Assembly: GCF_958979055.1 (NCBI RefSeq)
Contig: NC_084898.1
Coordinates: forward strand, 4,040,001-4,104,000
DNA from: Alnus glutinosa
Taxonomy: Eukaryota > Streptophyta > Magnoliopsida > Fagales > Betulaceae
DNA: 64,000 nt
Reading direction: 5' to 3'
Made by a program: the position numbers and the translations under genes. Positions 54,542-64,000 of this stretch are shown here, one piece after another. The number at the start of each line of letters is the position of its first letter. Within the stretch, counting starts at the first letter, position 1. The notes beneath the pieces were generated by a model. The model had not been told where the DNA came from. It saw nothing but the letters and a program-made list of their open reading frames with translations, and made no database searches.

Positions 54542-57500
54542 GGTGTTTAGAATTCGGTTGCTCTGATGCCATGTTGAATAGTATAATGGGAAAAGAGAGA
54601 GAGAGAGAGAGTAGGGAAAAGAAAAGAAGGGTTGTGTGAGATTGTGACCCAAAATTTCGGGTTTTCCTCCTGGTAATGTCTTATTTATATAGTACCTCAT
54701 GGTGCAAGTACATAAATCTCCTCTCATAAAATAATAACATAAAAAATAAATGTAGTTCAACAGCAAAAGTTGACATACTTGAAATTGAACCTGTGACAGT
54801 ATCAAAGAATGAAATCTAAAAGCACAAGCCAAACTAAATGTAACAAAGAAAGAAATAAAGACTAGTTTTAAGCAAGATGAATGGAGGGGTTTTTCTAATA
54901 AATAATAGGTGAAATTGGAAAAATGATAATGCCTATAGTTTTCTCACACCCTTAAAGGTATAAATAAAAGAAGTTGTTATTCTTTTTGGGACAGAGAGCT
55001 TGCTAATCAGTGATTTTCATTTTCTTTTAATGAATGCCCATCAATGAAAATTAGTATGTTGTCTAATGCAATGTGAGATTTTTCATTCAAAGTTAACTGA
55101 AAATACTAGGGATTGCAAGGTGTTATATCACAAGTTTAAGAAATTTCATACAAAATTAACTGAAAATAGGGAAACCATTGCATAAAAAAGATAAATGGCA
55201 TGACTGGTATCATGAACACATTACTTATAGGACTATAAACGAGCCGAGCCAAGTTGAGTAATAAGGTGTTCAAGCTTCATTCATTTACTTTGGTATCAAA
55301 CTCAAGTTGAACTCAAGCTCAAGTCAGATCTCATTGTTATGTTCAAGTTTGGTTTGTTAATTTCTTGAATGAGCTCAAACTTGCTCACAATCTCTGTTGA
55401 CTTTGTAATGTAAATTAACTTAATTAACTTTTCAATTAAAAAACCTATATTTCTGCCTTTTTGTCAGTTCATATTAGACACCAAATTATATTTTGAAATA
55501 GGAACAAAAAAGTTTTATAAAATGTGAAATGCAAATGCATTTTTTTTTTTTTTGACAAATTTGCCTTTAAGTTGCACAACTTAATTATGGAAAATATTAT
55601 CTTTAGTGTTAGTTGAGCTTGAGCTTACTTCATTTAGTTACTGAACAAGCTCATCTTAACAACCCGAGCTTGAGCTATTCACAAGCCGCTTAATTTGTTT
55701 TACATCCTAATCATTTGCTACTGTTATAGGAACTATTTGAACCAACAATATCAAGTATATTCTTTCTATTCCCAAGTACAAAACATGTTTTTTTTTTAAA
55801 AAAAAAAAGTAATTAAATGCATATCAAAGAGCACAAAGAGGCGCAACCCTAGTACACAGGAAGTATACAAGATAACGCCTACGTACAAGAAAATCATTAA
55901 AACTAATCACTAAATGAGCTAAAAACGCAGCTGAAGTCGATAGAAAATTGACATTCTATCCAATGTTATAGTGGGGTATGTTCTATCCTTAGATATCAGC
56001 AACACAGGTGCAGACTTACTGAGATTTCACCGTTAATCCACTCTTCATTGTTGATGCAGCTTTCCTTTGGTTTAAATGCATTTCTACTAATCTCTCCGGT
56101 TTCTAGATAGCGGAAAACATCCTTTTTGGAGCGGAACTTATATCCACTTCTTGGATCCGTGTAATACTGTATCAAGTAGGTACCAATCAAAATTCATATA
56201 TAGTGTTGGAATTTGGAAAACTTTAGTACAAAAGTCATTAGAATAAATTGCACCTAGTTGACAGTGCTGTCACTCTAGACAGGATGCACAATTGGAATAG
56301 ATACATATTCGCCTCAATGTGTGTGCATGTGTGTGGAAGGAAGAGAGAGGGGCAGGGGGAAGAAATGCCTGCAACTGGACCAAACATGGGCATACAAGAT
56401 TCCATACCGGGTCCCTTCTAATTCCAATTGAATTCTTTCTAATCTTGATTTCCTTTATCCACCCTGCTGGTAAATCTTCCACCGTACACTTCTCAACTAC
56501 AACCTAGAAAATACTTGAATTATTAGAGATGCATATCAGATTAACTAAAGGTACTAACATAAATTCACATGTATCCAAAACAAAATGATACCATAACTTC
56601 AGTATGAGATATAATTCCTTGCCAACTTTTCACACAAATAAAAACACAACTATCCTATGTGGCAGAGAATCATAGGATAGTTGTGATTTCCTTTTTTTTT
56701 CAAAGAGTCTACGATTCCCTGCCACATTGGATGGTTGTATTTTTAGTTGTGTGAAAACTTGGCAGGGAATCATATCTCCTTCAGTATATTATGGAACAAA
56801 TGTTCCTAGCTAATGGTGCATTAATGATTGTTGTCTTTTTGTCTGGACATGCAACAGTGCTTTTTAGTCTTGAGACACTGGACCACCTCTGGTTCAGATC
56901 TAGTAAATGGATTACCTTGGGAAATGAAAGGCTGCAAAAGAATATATTGGGAAATGTTTTGCATCTAAAATCAAAATTCAATCACCAATTTTCAAATTTT
57001 GCAAAGCATCCACCATTTACTTCCTTTTGTTATTTCTAACATATTTTTCTAGTTAGTTTCTCTTACTGTAACTTCATACAAATTGAAGAAATAGAGTGCA
57101 CAATGAAAGAAAAGGTAATGCAATGGACAATAAAATATAAAGCAAAATAAATAAAGACAAAGAATTAAGTGGTTCGGTCTATGACCTACGTCTACAGGAT
57201 AAAGCCTAAAGGGCTACATTTTACTCTTATTTCTTTGGTAAGATTTACAATACAAAAGGATCCTTGTTATGGTCCTCCATAACGGGGGATGATTGGTGTA
57301 TAATTTGGATGGGAAAGTGCGTAGGATAGTAGGGTATTCGAGGTACCCTGGGCCTCCTAAAGTTAGGATTATTCGAGAAACCCTAAAAAACTCCTAATCA
57401 ATTACAAAAGCTGAATTATAATAATTTTCTTCTTGATTATTCATTCTTCAATACCCTATTTATAGGGTTACAAACCTGGAATTATGGAACGATAATTAAA

Positions 57501-60500
57501 TAAATATTACAAACCCTAAATAATAAATATTAATTCTAAAGGGAGACAAATCCCTTATTTTCCTATTAGAGATATTGCTTTATGAGCAATACTCCTTATT
57601 TACCTAATAATAATAATAATCTACGACTCTTACTTTATTTAAAAACCTAACCTAATTATTCTCTTAAAGAGAGACATAAATATATTTCCTATAATACCAT
57701 TATCACATACTCGAGGTACATAACACTCCTACCCTCTTCAAATGGACCTTGTCCTCAACGTCCGAATTATTGCTCCAATAGCTGCTGCGGACGTGGCGGT
57801 AACATTGGGGAAAAAAAAAAAAAATGGAATAACATCCAAGTGCCACGTGACCCCTTTTCAACCATAGATTCCTTATTTCTCTCAGCAGCAATCTTAAATA
57901 TAGGGACAGATTAGGCAAAAAATTGCCCCCTGATTTCACGCTGCCCTTCGTTCCACAAAACCTCGTCCCTTCTTTGGCAAAAATTTCTTGCAATTCTCCT
58001 CCAGCCATACGTCCCGGGCTTGCTTCTCTTCCAGCAAAAAATCCGAAAATCTCGGACTCGATCTTCGTTCTTTCTCCGCAAGGCAAGCTCGAACGGCCTC
58101 CTCTGTCCATGAAGCTGGAAATTGCTCGTCTGTCCCTAGTTCGCCGAAAGAACTCTGTTTTGGATGGCAAGGTCTGGGCTGCCGTTCTTCATGCCGGAAT
58201 CTCTGTCCTTCGCGTCATCACCATCTGGGGGGTGTCTGGGTGGCCGCCGGTAACCGAAAAAATAGCCCGGTGAAGAAGCTCGCTCCGTCGGACCTCCCTC
58301 CATTGTTCCAGCTTCTGGGTCTTGCCGCTGGCCAGGGAACGGTGATCTGAGCCACGGCCCGGTCTGCTCCCCGAGCCTCTTCCTTGCTGAACGCCGAATT
58401 GCCGGCACCTTGAAGCCCTGGACGTTGTCCCGCCGCACCTGCTTCTTCTTCTTTGGTCCTCTTTTGCCCAGGCCCAACCCGTTCACGCTGAACTTAGACA
58501 CTACAAGGGGCTTTCTTCTCGCCAGGAAATGTCTTGTTTTGAACCTTGCCCGTTTCCTTCTTCTGGACCAATCAGTGTGAAAGGGGTAGGGTTTCAACTG
58601 TGGGGCTGGTTTTTTTGGTTTGGTCCTTTTGGTTTATGGTTGACAGTGAGTAGTCTTGAGGTATGGGTGATGCGGGGTTGATGAACTCGTGGAGAAGGTG
58701 GCTGGGCTTTGAGGTTTCGGGGATTGACTTGTTGGTTGGTGAACTTGGTAGAATTTTTGGAGGTGATGGTGGGGGCTGAGCTTCCGGTGTTGGCCAAGAG
58801 GTATCGTTTTTCTGGGCTTTGGCTGGAATTTTGGGTAGGGATAGTGTTTGTGCCGATGGGTTGTTAGGTGGTGGTGTTTGTGGAGATGGTGGGGGTTGGT
58901 CTTTCTTTTGAATGGTGATGGTTTCTAGGTCTTTGCTTGGTGGTGGGGTTGGTGTTTCTTTGGTGGGTTGCAGTTCGGGTAGATTTTCTAAGGGTGATGG
59001 TGAAGTTTCTTTTGTGGGTTGTTCTTCCGTACGGATGACTTCTGGGCAAGATGGGTCTTCTACATGGGATGGCTGAAGCTTGATGCCACAGGCAGCCAAA
59101 AACTCCTCCATTCTTTTGACCATCCGTTCCATCCGATCTGCGAGCGCCTTCATATCCTTCTCTGCCATGTCGAAACAAGGCTCTGATACCAAGTTGTCAT
59201 GGTCCTCCGTAACGGGGGATGATTGTGTATAATTTGGATGGAGAAGTGCGTAGGATAGTAGGGTATTCGAGGTACCCTGGGCCTCCTAAAGTTAGGATTA
59301 TTCGAGAAACCCTAAAAAACTCCTAATCAATTACAAGAGCTGAATTATAATAATTTTCTTCTTGATTATTCATTCTTCAATACCCTATTTATAGGGTTAC
59401 AAAGCTGGAATTACGGAACGATAATTAAATAAATATTACAAACCCTAAATAATAAATATTAATTCTAAAGGGAGACAAATCCCTTATTTTCCTATTAGAG
59501 ATATTGCTTTATGAGCAATACTCCTTATTTACCTAATAATAATAATAATCTACGACTCTTACTTTATTTAAAACCTAACCTAATTATTCTCTTAAAGAGA
59601 GACATAAATATACTTCCTATAATACCATTATCACATACTCGAGGTACGTAACAATCCTATTTGTAGGAGAATTAAGGTAGATGAGAATAATACAAATAGA
59701 CTTCAATTACAACTAGGTAATAGTCTTCAACTGTAACTAAGTCACAGTCTTCAACTGTAACTAGGTAATAAACTTCAACTGTAGATAGGTGATAGTCTTC
59801 AATTGTAGCTTAGATTCTAGAACTCTATAACACACAATATGTGTGATGAGAGTTTGTCTAAGTCAAAGGTGATCATTCAGAGAAATGAGAGAAGCGTTGT
59901 AGTAAGATCTCCCCTGCATAAAATTCCTTGCAGTAATAAGGAGTTAGAGCAGGTTTAGCAGAAACATTATTTATTTTATCGACAAGCTGGACTTTCAGAC
60001 TAATGATCTGATATTGGACTAAGTAATAACAATTAAGAAGTTTTGCACTTATTTCACGATGAGAGAGAAAAATATTCTAGATAACATGAGGGGAAATCAA
60101 ATCGGTGGTTTTTAGGATGAAGAGGGCAAACAGATTGTGGACAACTTTCCAAATCAGCTATAAACACGGACCAGGGTTCAGTGGCAAGACATCAATAGGA
60201 AAATATAAATATAACCTCAATGAAGTAGATATTTTCTGGAGTCAAGGATCATATTTGTCATTACAAAGTAGTCAAACTAAGCAGAAATAATATGGTGGTG
60301 CTCACAAAAAGTGCAATGTTATTTCCTGTAAAAGAAAGAACAACTACAGTGGAAGCTCACATGAAAGCCGTATTTGCTCTTGCTGAGAACTTTAGTGGTT
60401 TGAAGTTTAAGTGGTTTGGTTGGCAATTTTCTTTGGTTGCTGCTGCCTAGCTTGTTTTCTGAGATCCTTAAAACATTGTTACAGAGTTGCCTCATACATT

Positions 60501-60676
60501 TTTGCATGTTATACTTTTTATTCTTTATGTCTCTCGTTAATTAAATATTTTTGTATTCACAAATGTTCTCATATAACCCTATTATTTATTATTAAAGACG
60601 AACCTGCTTTATAAGGCACAGAAAAAAAAAAAAAATCCAAATTTGACAAAACATTGTTACTGATACATGTTCTATA

Positions 60677-60733
<57 letters not shown>

Positions 60734-63700
60734 AAGAACCACAATATCCGGTAGATAAAATTACAAACAAAAAAGAAAAAAAGTATAGAAAGATTGCACG
60801 AGAAAATTTACGGGAATGAACTTTGCTCACCAAAGGCAGACCAATATCTGGTTTTTTCTTTATGGGTGTCCTACTACCCAGCTTTACAGTTTTGAGATAT
60901 TGAAACACCTGTGGCTTGGAATAGAATTTACATCCGGTCAAAGGATCAAGGTAACACTGCAACAAGAAAGCAATCACATGAAAAAATTAATGACCAACAT
61001 TTCCAAAGAACTTCATCACAAGGTTGGGTGCTATGTAGATGACCTCATTCTACAAATTGAGCAAGGCTGGCCCAGCCATAGCAGACTCTAGTAGTCTAGT
61101 TGCCAAAGTACAGTAGAAAGAATCCTAAACTTTTCTTTTCTTTTCTTTTTTGGATAAGTAGAAAGAATCCTAAACTTTCTTAATATATATATTTGTTTTC
61201 ACAAAATATAGTACTTTCATATCATCAAATGGACCAAGTTTCCTTTGATAAAAAAATAAAATAAAATGCCTATAATTAATAATGAACTAATAAAGTTGGT
61301 TTGAAGAATTTTATTTAAGGAAAGAAATGGGATTGAACAGACCAGTGTTAAGGGGTAACAATCGCTAGAAATTTACCATACCAACAAATACAAATCTTGA
61401 CAGGAGATTAGATTAAGGTTCAGCATTAAAGAGTATGGAATCACATTACACTCAAGTATGTAGCTTTTTCGGTAATAGTACATTAAAAAAATTTATCTTA
61501 AAAATCAATCTGGATGTTGTTTAGCATGTAGCATCCATCAAAACTACTAGAAGATATTGCCAAAACTCTGATCTAATCGTATCTTCATCAATTTTGTATA
61601 TCATACAATCATTTTTATTTTTATTTTGGAAAGTACATATCATACAATCATGCTATATCTAATTCGTAGGACTAAATAATATTGCAGGAAATACAAGGTA
61701 TAAAATGTTAAAAGTCTCCAATTAAGTGTTTGAACAGGAGAAGAAAATAAAATTTGACTGAAAGACTAATCTCAGCATCATCTTTCAAAGTTATCTTCTT
61801 GAGTCTATACAGACCAATATGCAGAATAAGCAAATAAATGAAATTTGACTAAAAAATGAATATACCACATAACTGCTACCAATAAAAATAGATATCAATT
61901 AATTACCATAAATGTAAAAATGGAACATTTGCATTCCTGATGCATGTGCAGACAGGTGTGTGATATGCCAACTATCTACTTTGAATTTATGGCTAATTCG
62001 TGATTAGTAGGCTATAGAAATTCCTCATTTCAACCAACTATAAAGGTAATACAAGGAAAAAAAAAATCAACCACTACTGATGCATTAGAAAACCAAAAAT
62101 AGTAGACATAAAACAACAAAGCTCCCTGACATTGCATCTGTCATGCCAGTCATGCACTCTGGAGTAACAGCAAGATCAGGAGTATTAACAAACCTGTAAC
62201 TCCTCACAGAACCAGCATAAACGCGGAAGATGGGTGGGGGGGGTGTTGGAATTATAAAATGGTAGAAGTCCATGCAATACAAATGAAAAAACTTCACTTA
62301 ATAAATGTACATCATACCTTGTACTTTGCTCCAATTTTTGGCCCACTGTTCCGGGTTCTCACCTCCACATTCCAACCTTTAGGTAACCATTCAGGATGTT
62401 CATTTGTTTTTACTACAAGCTGTCAAGATCAAACAATTATCGAATAGAAGAAGAAAGCAAATGGTGTAAGTAAAAGGCCAAAGAAGAGTAGGTTGTTCAA
62501 ACTCCATACTTACTGGCTTAGAATTTTTTCTAGAGTGCCTTTTGGGGTTTCCATTAGTTGGTTGAGGCTTTCTACCTTTACTGCTACTAACTTTTGTATG
62601 GTGGATAACTTCATCCTTGGAGAAGAACTTCTTCCCAGTTTCCAAATTTGTGTAAAACTACAAAATCAGAAAAAGAAAAAAATATATATCATAAGAATCA
62701 TAGCAGCTCCATGACCAGATAATTGGTTCTAGTGTTCTTCATTTCAATTTGAAACTTTCTTGGTCTTTTCCTAATTTTCCTTCCTTTCTCGTTTCAGCAA
62801 ATGAAAAGAGCTTATAGGTCATAAACATAACTAAAGGCTAAATGAAAACAAAACCAAAAGTGGTTTCATCACATGTGGATCAATCAAACAGATATACAAC
62901 TACCATGTAGTAAAACATAGTAAGTCACACAACTATAACTCTAAATACTAGCGTAGAGCCATTATTTGTCCGTGATAGTCCTATAAGATCTTGTCTGTCA
63001 GGGGGGTCTTCATGAAAAGAAGTCCACAATTTTTTTTGTTCTGGTAGCCAAACATGAAGTAGACCCAAGGAAATAGCCGTTTAAAATCTTTGAATAACCA
63101 CAACAGAAAGAAAAATCAAGTAACATGTAAAGCAAGATTCCATGATCACCAGGTCGCCCCTATTAAAATTATGTATGAGTGTGCACGTCTCAGTTTTCCC
63201 TGCCATGCTCTCATGATTGACAGGAGAAGGTGATAAGGATTCCCAAGAAGCCAAAAGTCCGTACAGCAAAAAAACCTTCCGTCGTCAAATCGCTTCACAA
63301 TTACAAACTCATAACAATACGTGCGTCTCATGCAAGTGAACGACCAGACTAGGATCATTATTGTATTTAAGCCAAACCACAAATTAAGAAATAGCACTAG
63401 CCCCTCAACTCTAAAACTGCAAACCTAATTGAGACGAAATCAAACATCTTTGTTGTTTGTACATAGTGCAATAAGCTGCATGCAATCCCTTTTCTTCCAC
63501 CATGCGAAAGTTTTTCAAACACCCACCAAAAAAACAACAACATTGAGCACCATTGCAGCTAACCTATACAAATTGCATGAGCTAAACAAAGCACCAAGGT
63601 CCACACCACAATACAAAAATAACAGTAGGCCCATCAAAGAGAAGCAATCATGCACACATATTTGATCATAGAGCTCGACCATTCAGCTATTAATATCGTC

Positions 63701-63903
63701 GTGATTAAATTCATCTGTAAAATACAGCTGCAAAAGGTACGAATTTTGAACGATTAAGCACCAAAACCCCTAAATTATAACAAAAATTGCAAAAATTAAG
63801 CTGAAATGTTAGAAATTACCCTGATTTTGCGACCGGTTTTCTGCACTTTGAATTGGACGATCCAGCCGGAGGGGAGCCAGTCCGGCGAGTTCCAGGCCAC
63901 CAT
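45092..63903 (-). CDS. MBD13-like: Methyl-CpG-binding-domain protein, MBD13-like, three MBDs
   Basis: Eight exons on the minus strand: 63820-63903, 62514-62657, 62318-62419, 60831-60956, 56408-56503, 56020-56166, 46847-46910, 45092-46704. All have GT-AG borders, and together they keep frame for 791 residues. MBD1 is residues 1-50 (WNSPDWLPSGWIVQ..FYTNLETGKKFFSK), MBD2 84-133 (EWLPKGWNVE..CYLDPLTGCKFYSK), MBD3 161-210 (LPAGWIKEIK..YYTDPRSGYKFRSK). Basic AT-hook-like patches are near residues 273 (RRGRANK) and 331 (KRKGRPKS). The C-terminus has a duplicated ~160-residue module (about 366-529 and 554-707), each with RSSKRLAG and SW-x-DPCLEFA-x-KTLTGA. Nuclear binding to methylated DNA or chromatin is inferred; which domains still bind mCpG is unknown. 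The start is the first visible ATG, but the frame stays open upstream to the window edge. Introns are loaded with transposons. Confidence 0.9.
47480..48050 (-). pseudogene. Copia RNase H remnant with in-frame triplication
   Basis: The minus-strand pieces YLKSSPGKGLLFF, EAYIDLDWAG and STSRYHTFVGDNLV are the Ty1 RNase H region. A 57-bp unit is present three times at 47850-48020, so the 19 codons ending in KSSP are repeated in frame. Confidence 0.75.
47850..48020. repeat. 57-bp tandem repeat, 3 copies
   Basis: Units start at 47850, 47907 and 47964 with AGGTGAGGATTTTAAGCAGT. The first two are identical by eye and the third differs by about one base. Confidence 0.95.
48285..49576. mobile_element. 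Mutator-like non-autonomous element with long TIRs
   Basis: Left GGGTTAATACCCCCC; right read inward GGGTTACTTACCCCCCC. The arms continue with inverse copies of ACCACTCATTTTCACATAG, CCATGAACTACCACTTGTCA and the ATCGTTAAA block, about 150 bp each. Flanks TAGAAAATA and TAAAAAAAT could be a decayed 9-bp TSD. Inserted in the copia element. Confidence 0.7.
49640..50060 (-). pseudogene. Copia reverse transcriptase remnant
   Basis: Minus-strand pieces read HGDLEEEVYMEVP, GLEF, and VYADDIVLT with DHTLFIKNS. The YADD catalytic box of Ty1-type RT is intact, but the frame is broken several times. Confidence 0.75.
51045..51535 (-). pseudogene. Copia integrase remnant
   Basis: The minus strand carries CEVCELAKHHQVSFSPSTN (GAG-preintegrase/zinc region) and, lower, FNTSIKTVHSDNGDGGEYFS (integrase core, with the D and E context). 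Frameshifts separate the pieces. Confidence 0.75.
51545..51938 (+). mobile_element. LINE 3' end with poly-A tail
   Basis: Plus-strand frames give RNDRQFEDKERTIEDLISFF then LYSWSAAFLAPLTF, the C-terminal end of plant L1 ORF2. A short 3' UTR with CTTGTATACTTCCTGTGTAC and a 19-base poly-A (51920-51938) follow. Only the last ~400 bp are present, as in 5'-truncated insertions. Confidence 0.8.
51605..51640. repeat. Perfect 14-bp hairpin in the LINE fragment
   Basis: GACAGCACTCCGGG, 8-nt loop TGGTCGCT, CCCGGAGTGCTGTC. Confidence 0.95.
52046..52660 (-). pseudogene. Copia gag/protease remnant
   Basis: The minus strand holds a broken zinc-knuckle stretch (FCYHCNKTR), then DANALRKEEVDTLRQHKAQH and NDPWIIDSRASDHMTILSS. 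The last is the Ty1 aspartic-protease site with the usual DSG(A) changed to DSRA, which would kill catalysis. Confidence 0.75.
53685..54359. mobile_element. Non-autonomous DNA element in the copia leader
   Basis: The arms are GGGCATGTTTGTTAAAG...TTTTTGAAAAC and, read inward from the right, GGGCTTTGTTTGTTGAACG...TTTTGAAAAT. The core has GTGGCC/GCCACC-rich sequence at 53930-54090. TSD not resolved. Confidence 0.55.
54766..55227. other. MBD-gene intron sequence
   Basis: AT-rich. A direct repeat of ATTTCAT.CAAA.TTAACTGAAAAT is seen near 55082 and 55143. No gene. Confidence 0.4.
55228..55715. mobile_element. hAT-like element with AAGCTCGAG-type ends
   Basis: Left ACTATAAACGAGCCGAGCCA; right ends TTTGTTTTACATCCT. 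Subterminal GAGCTTGAGCT / AGCTCAAGC words occur in both orientations. End structure is like 7296-10654 but it is short and non-coding. Confidence 0.6.
55790..55945 (-). mobile_element. LINE 3'-end fragment
   Basis: The minus strand reads AAFLAHLVISFNDFLV, the C-terminal end of plant L1 ORF2, then TTGTATACTTCCTGTGTACT, the same 3' UTR motif as the LINE at 51545. Confidence 0.65.
56606..56779. mobile_element. hAT-type MITE with perfect 8-bp TSD
   Basis: Inverted arms of about 55 bp: GAGATATAATTCCTTGCCAA... and, inward from the right, GGAGATATGATTCCCTGCCA..., continuing through TTTTCACACAA. The duplication TTCAGTAT lies at 56598-56605 and 56780-56787. It would fold into one long hairpin. In MBD intron 4. 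Confidence 0.9.
57265..59653 (-). mobile_element. Short non-autonomous LTR retrotransposon with gag-like ORF
   Basis: LTRs at 57265-57725 and 59195-59653 (about 460 bp) differ at only a handful of positions. TSD ATCCT flanks it (57260-57264 and 59654-59658). On the minus strand the 5' LTR is followed by TTGGTATCAGAGCC, an initiator-Met primer site; the 3' LTR is preceded by GAAGAGGGTAGGAGTG. No pol. A fairly recent insertion in intron 4 of the MBD gene, in the same orientation as the gene. Confidence 0.92.
58572..59168 (-). CDS. gag-like ORF of the short LTR element
   Basis: 198 residues from MAEKDMKALADRMERMVKRM, a predicted helical/coiled N-terminus, then a long proline/serine/threonine-rich region (QPPPSPQTPPPNNPS). 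It starts right after the primer site, as gag does. No zinc knuckle. A second basic frame (58136-58597, KRGPKKKKQVRRD) follows in another phase and a third at 57703-58170; these may be a broken continuation. Whether any protein is made is unknown. Confidence 0.5.
   Translation of the reverse strand: MAEKDMKALADRMERMVKRMEEFLAACGIKLQPSHVEDPSCPEVIRTEEQPTKETSPSPLENLPELQPTKETPTPPPSKDLETITIQKKDQPPPSPQTPPPNNPSAQTLSLPKIPAKAQKNDTSWPTPEAQPPPSPPKILPSSPTNKSIPETSKPSHLLHEFINPASPIPQDYSLSTINQKDQTKKTSPTVETLPLSH
59701..59812. repeat. ~24-bp tandem repeat, about 5 copies
   Basis: Variants of CTTCAACTGTAACTAGGTAA plus TAGT in the older LTR-like sequence. Confidence 0.85.
60010..60670. other. MBD-gene intron 4, distal part
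   Basis: No gene or recognisable element. Frames at 60105-60290 and 60319-60614 are short and unsupported. Confidence 0.5.
60681..60728. repeat. (GA)n microsatellite
   Basis: About 24 AG repeats, followed by GAAAGAAAGAA. Confidence 0.95.
60957..62317. other. MBD-gene intron 3
   Basis: 1.36 kb, AT-rich, with a repeated phrase AGTAGAAAGAATCCTAAACT (near 61112 and 61157) around CTTTTCTTTTC. No gene. Confidence 0.6.
62658..63819. other. MBD-gene intron 1
   Basis: 1.16 kb with no recognisable element. Short frames on both strands lack support. Confidence 0.6.
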
Positions 63904-64000
63904 GTCGCCGGAATCCAAGCTCTCCGACGATAAGATGCCTGAACGTGACGCTTCTCCGGCGATCCTCACTCTCTCTCTCTCTGCCAGCTTTGGGCTTTTG
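63904..64000 (-). promoter_or_regulatory. 5' leader or upstream coding part of the MBD gene
   Basis: It contains a (CT)n-like AGAGAGAGAGAGTGAGG on the minus strand, common in plant leaders. The reading frame of exon 1 remains open to the edge with no ATG before 63903, so an upstream start outside the window cannot be excluded. Confidence 0.5.

Larger units (their letters stand above)
47251..54765 (-). mobile_element. Degenerate Ty1/copia retrotransposon in the 9.1-kb intron
   Basis: The LTR-like ends are 47251-47475 (3' LTR) and 54574-54765 (5' LTR); both contain GAATAGTATAATGG and end, read outward on plus, GTAGTTCAACA. On the minus strand the 5' LTR is followed by ATGGCATCAGAGCAACC, an initiator-Met primer site. 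The 3' LTR is preceded by the purine tract AGAGGGGGAGTGT. Internal order is gag zinc-knuckle remnant, protease (WIIDSRASDHMT), integrase (HSDNGDGGEYFS), RT (about 49640-50050) and RNase H, as in Ty1/copia. All frames are broken. Other insertions account for about 2.3 kb. It sits in sense with the MBD gene. Confidence 0.85.
57050..60000. repeat. Older LTR-like repeat hosting the short LTR element
   Basis: 57050-57264 (AGTGGTTCGGTCTATGACCT, ACGTCTACAGGATAAAGCC) and 59659-59900 continue one another across the insert, as the TSD ATCCT shows. It resembles a plant LTR body, but ends are not identified. Confidence 0.45.

Noticed and set aside
57923..58350. Plus-strand frames inside the short LTR element
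   Set aside because: They are antisense to the element's own frames and lack any recognisable domain.
1..64000. tRNA, rRNA or other structural RNA genes
   Set aside because: I looked for tRNA A/B boxes with a folded cloverleaf and for rRNA blocks. Only SINE-type degenerate boxes were found.

Overview
This is eukaryotic nuclear DNA from a woody-type dicot. The evidence is spliceosomal introns with GT-AG borders, plant-only gene families (osmotin-like PR-5 proteins, an F-box protein, PPR and SYMRK-like fragments, a plant multi-MBD protein) and a dense load of plant transposons. I favour a rosid, perhaps Fagales or a relative, but the sequence does not settle the species.

Layout. 1-6.9 kb is a nest of four mobile elements, each resolved by its own target-site duplication (TSD): a MITE, interrupted by an old LTR element (TSD ACCTA), interrupted by a CACTA transposon (TSD ATT), interrupted by a ~3 kb solo-LTR-like insert (TSD CGGTT). 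7-13.5 kb holds an unclassified repeat block (a second copy lies at 38.4-39.5 kb) split by a hAT-like element, then a SINE and a Harbinger-type element carrying a piece of a host-like exon. 14.3-15.0 kb is an intronless thaumatin/osmotin-like gene on the minus strand. 15.1-28.5 kb is AT-rich repeat sequence, including a ~6 kb element with very long inverted arms (19.75-25.77 kb) that contains a broken GRF zinc-finger gene and a LINE fragment. 28.9-32.2 kb is a graveyard of gene fragments: an F-box pseudogene with two frameshifts, PPR pieces and SYMRK/kinase pieces. 33.4-34.3 kb is a second thaumatin-like gene on the plus strand, with one small intron. 34.8-38.2 kb is a DNA element with a very young 2.6 kb non-autonomous LTR element inside it; the LTRs look identical (TSD ACCGA). 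41.6-44.2 kb is a complete five-exon C2-domain gene (elicitor-responsive protein 3 type). 45.1-63.9 kb is an eight-exon MBD13-like gene on the minus strand whose introns hold a degenerate Ty1/copia element, a gag-bearing short LTR element, LINE ends and MITEs.

Four host genes look intact: two PR-5 proteins (one with, one without a likely vacuolar tail), a small C2 protein and an MBD protein. They are not an operon-like group. The ERG3-like and MBD genes are convergent.

The strongest new observation is that the single intron of the second thaumatin-like gene appears to be a decayed TRIM retrotransposon. Both splice sites lie at the insertion borders, and splicing restores the presumed pre-insertion codons.
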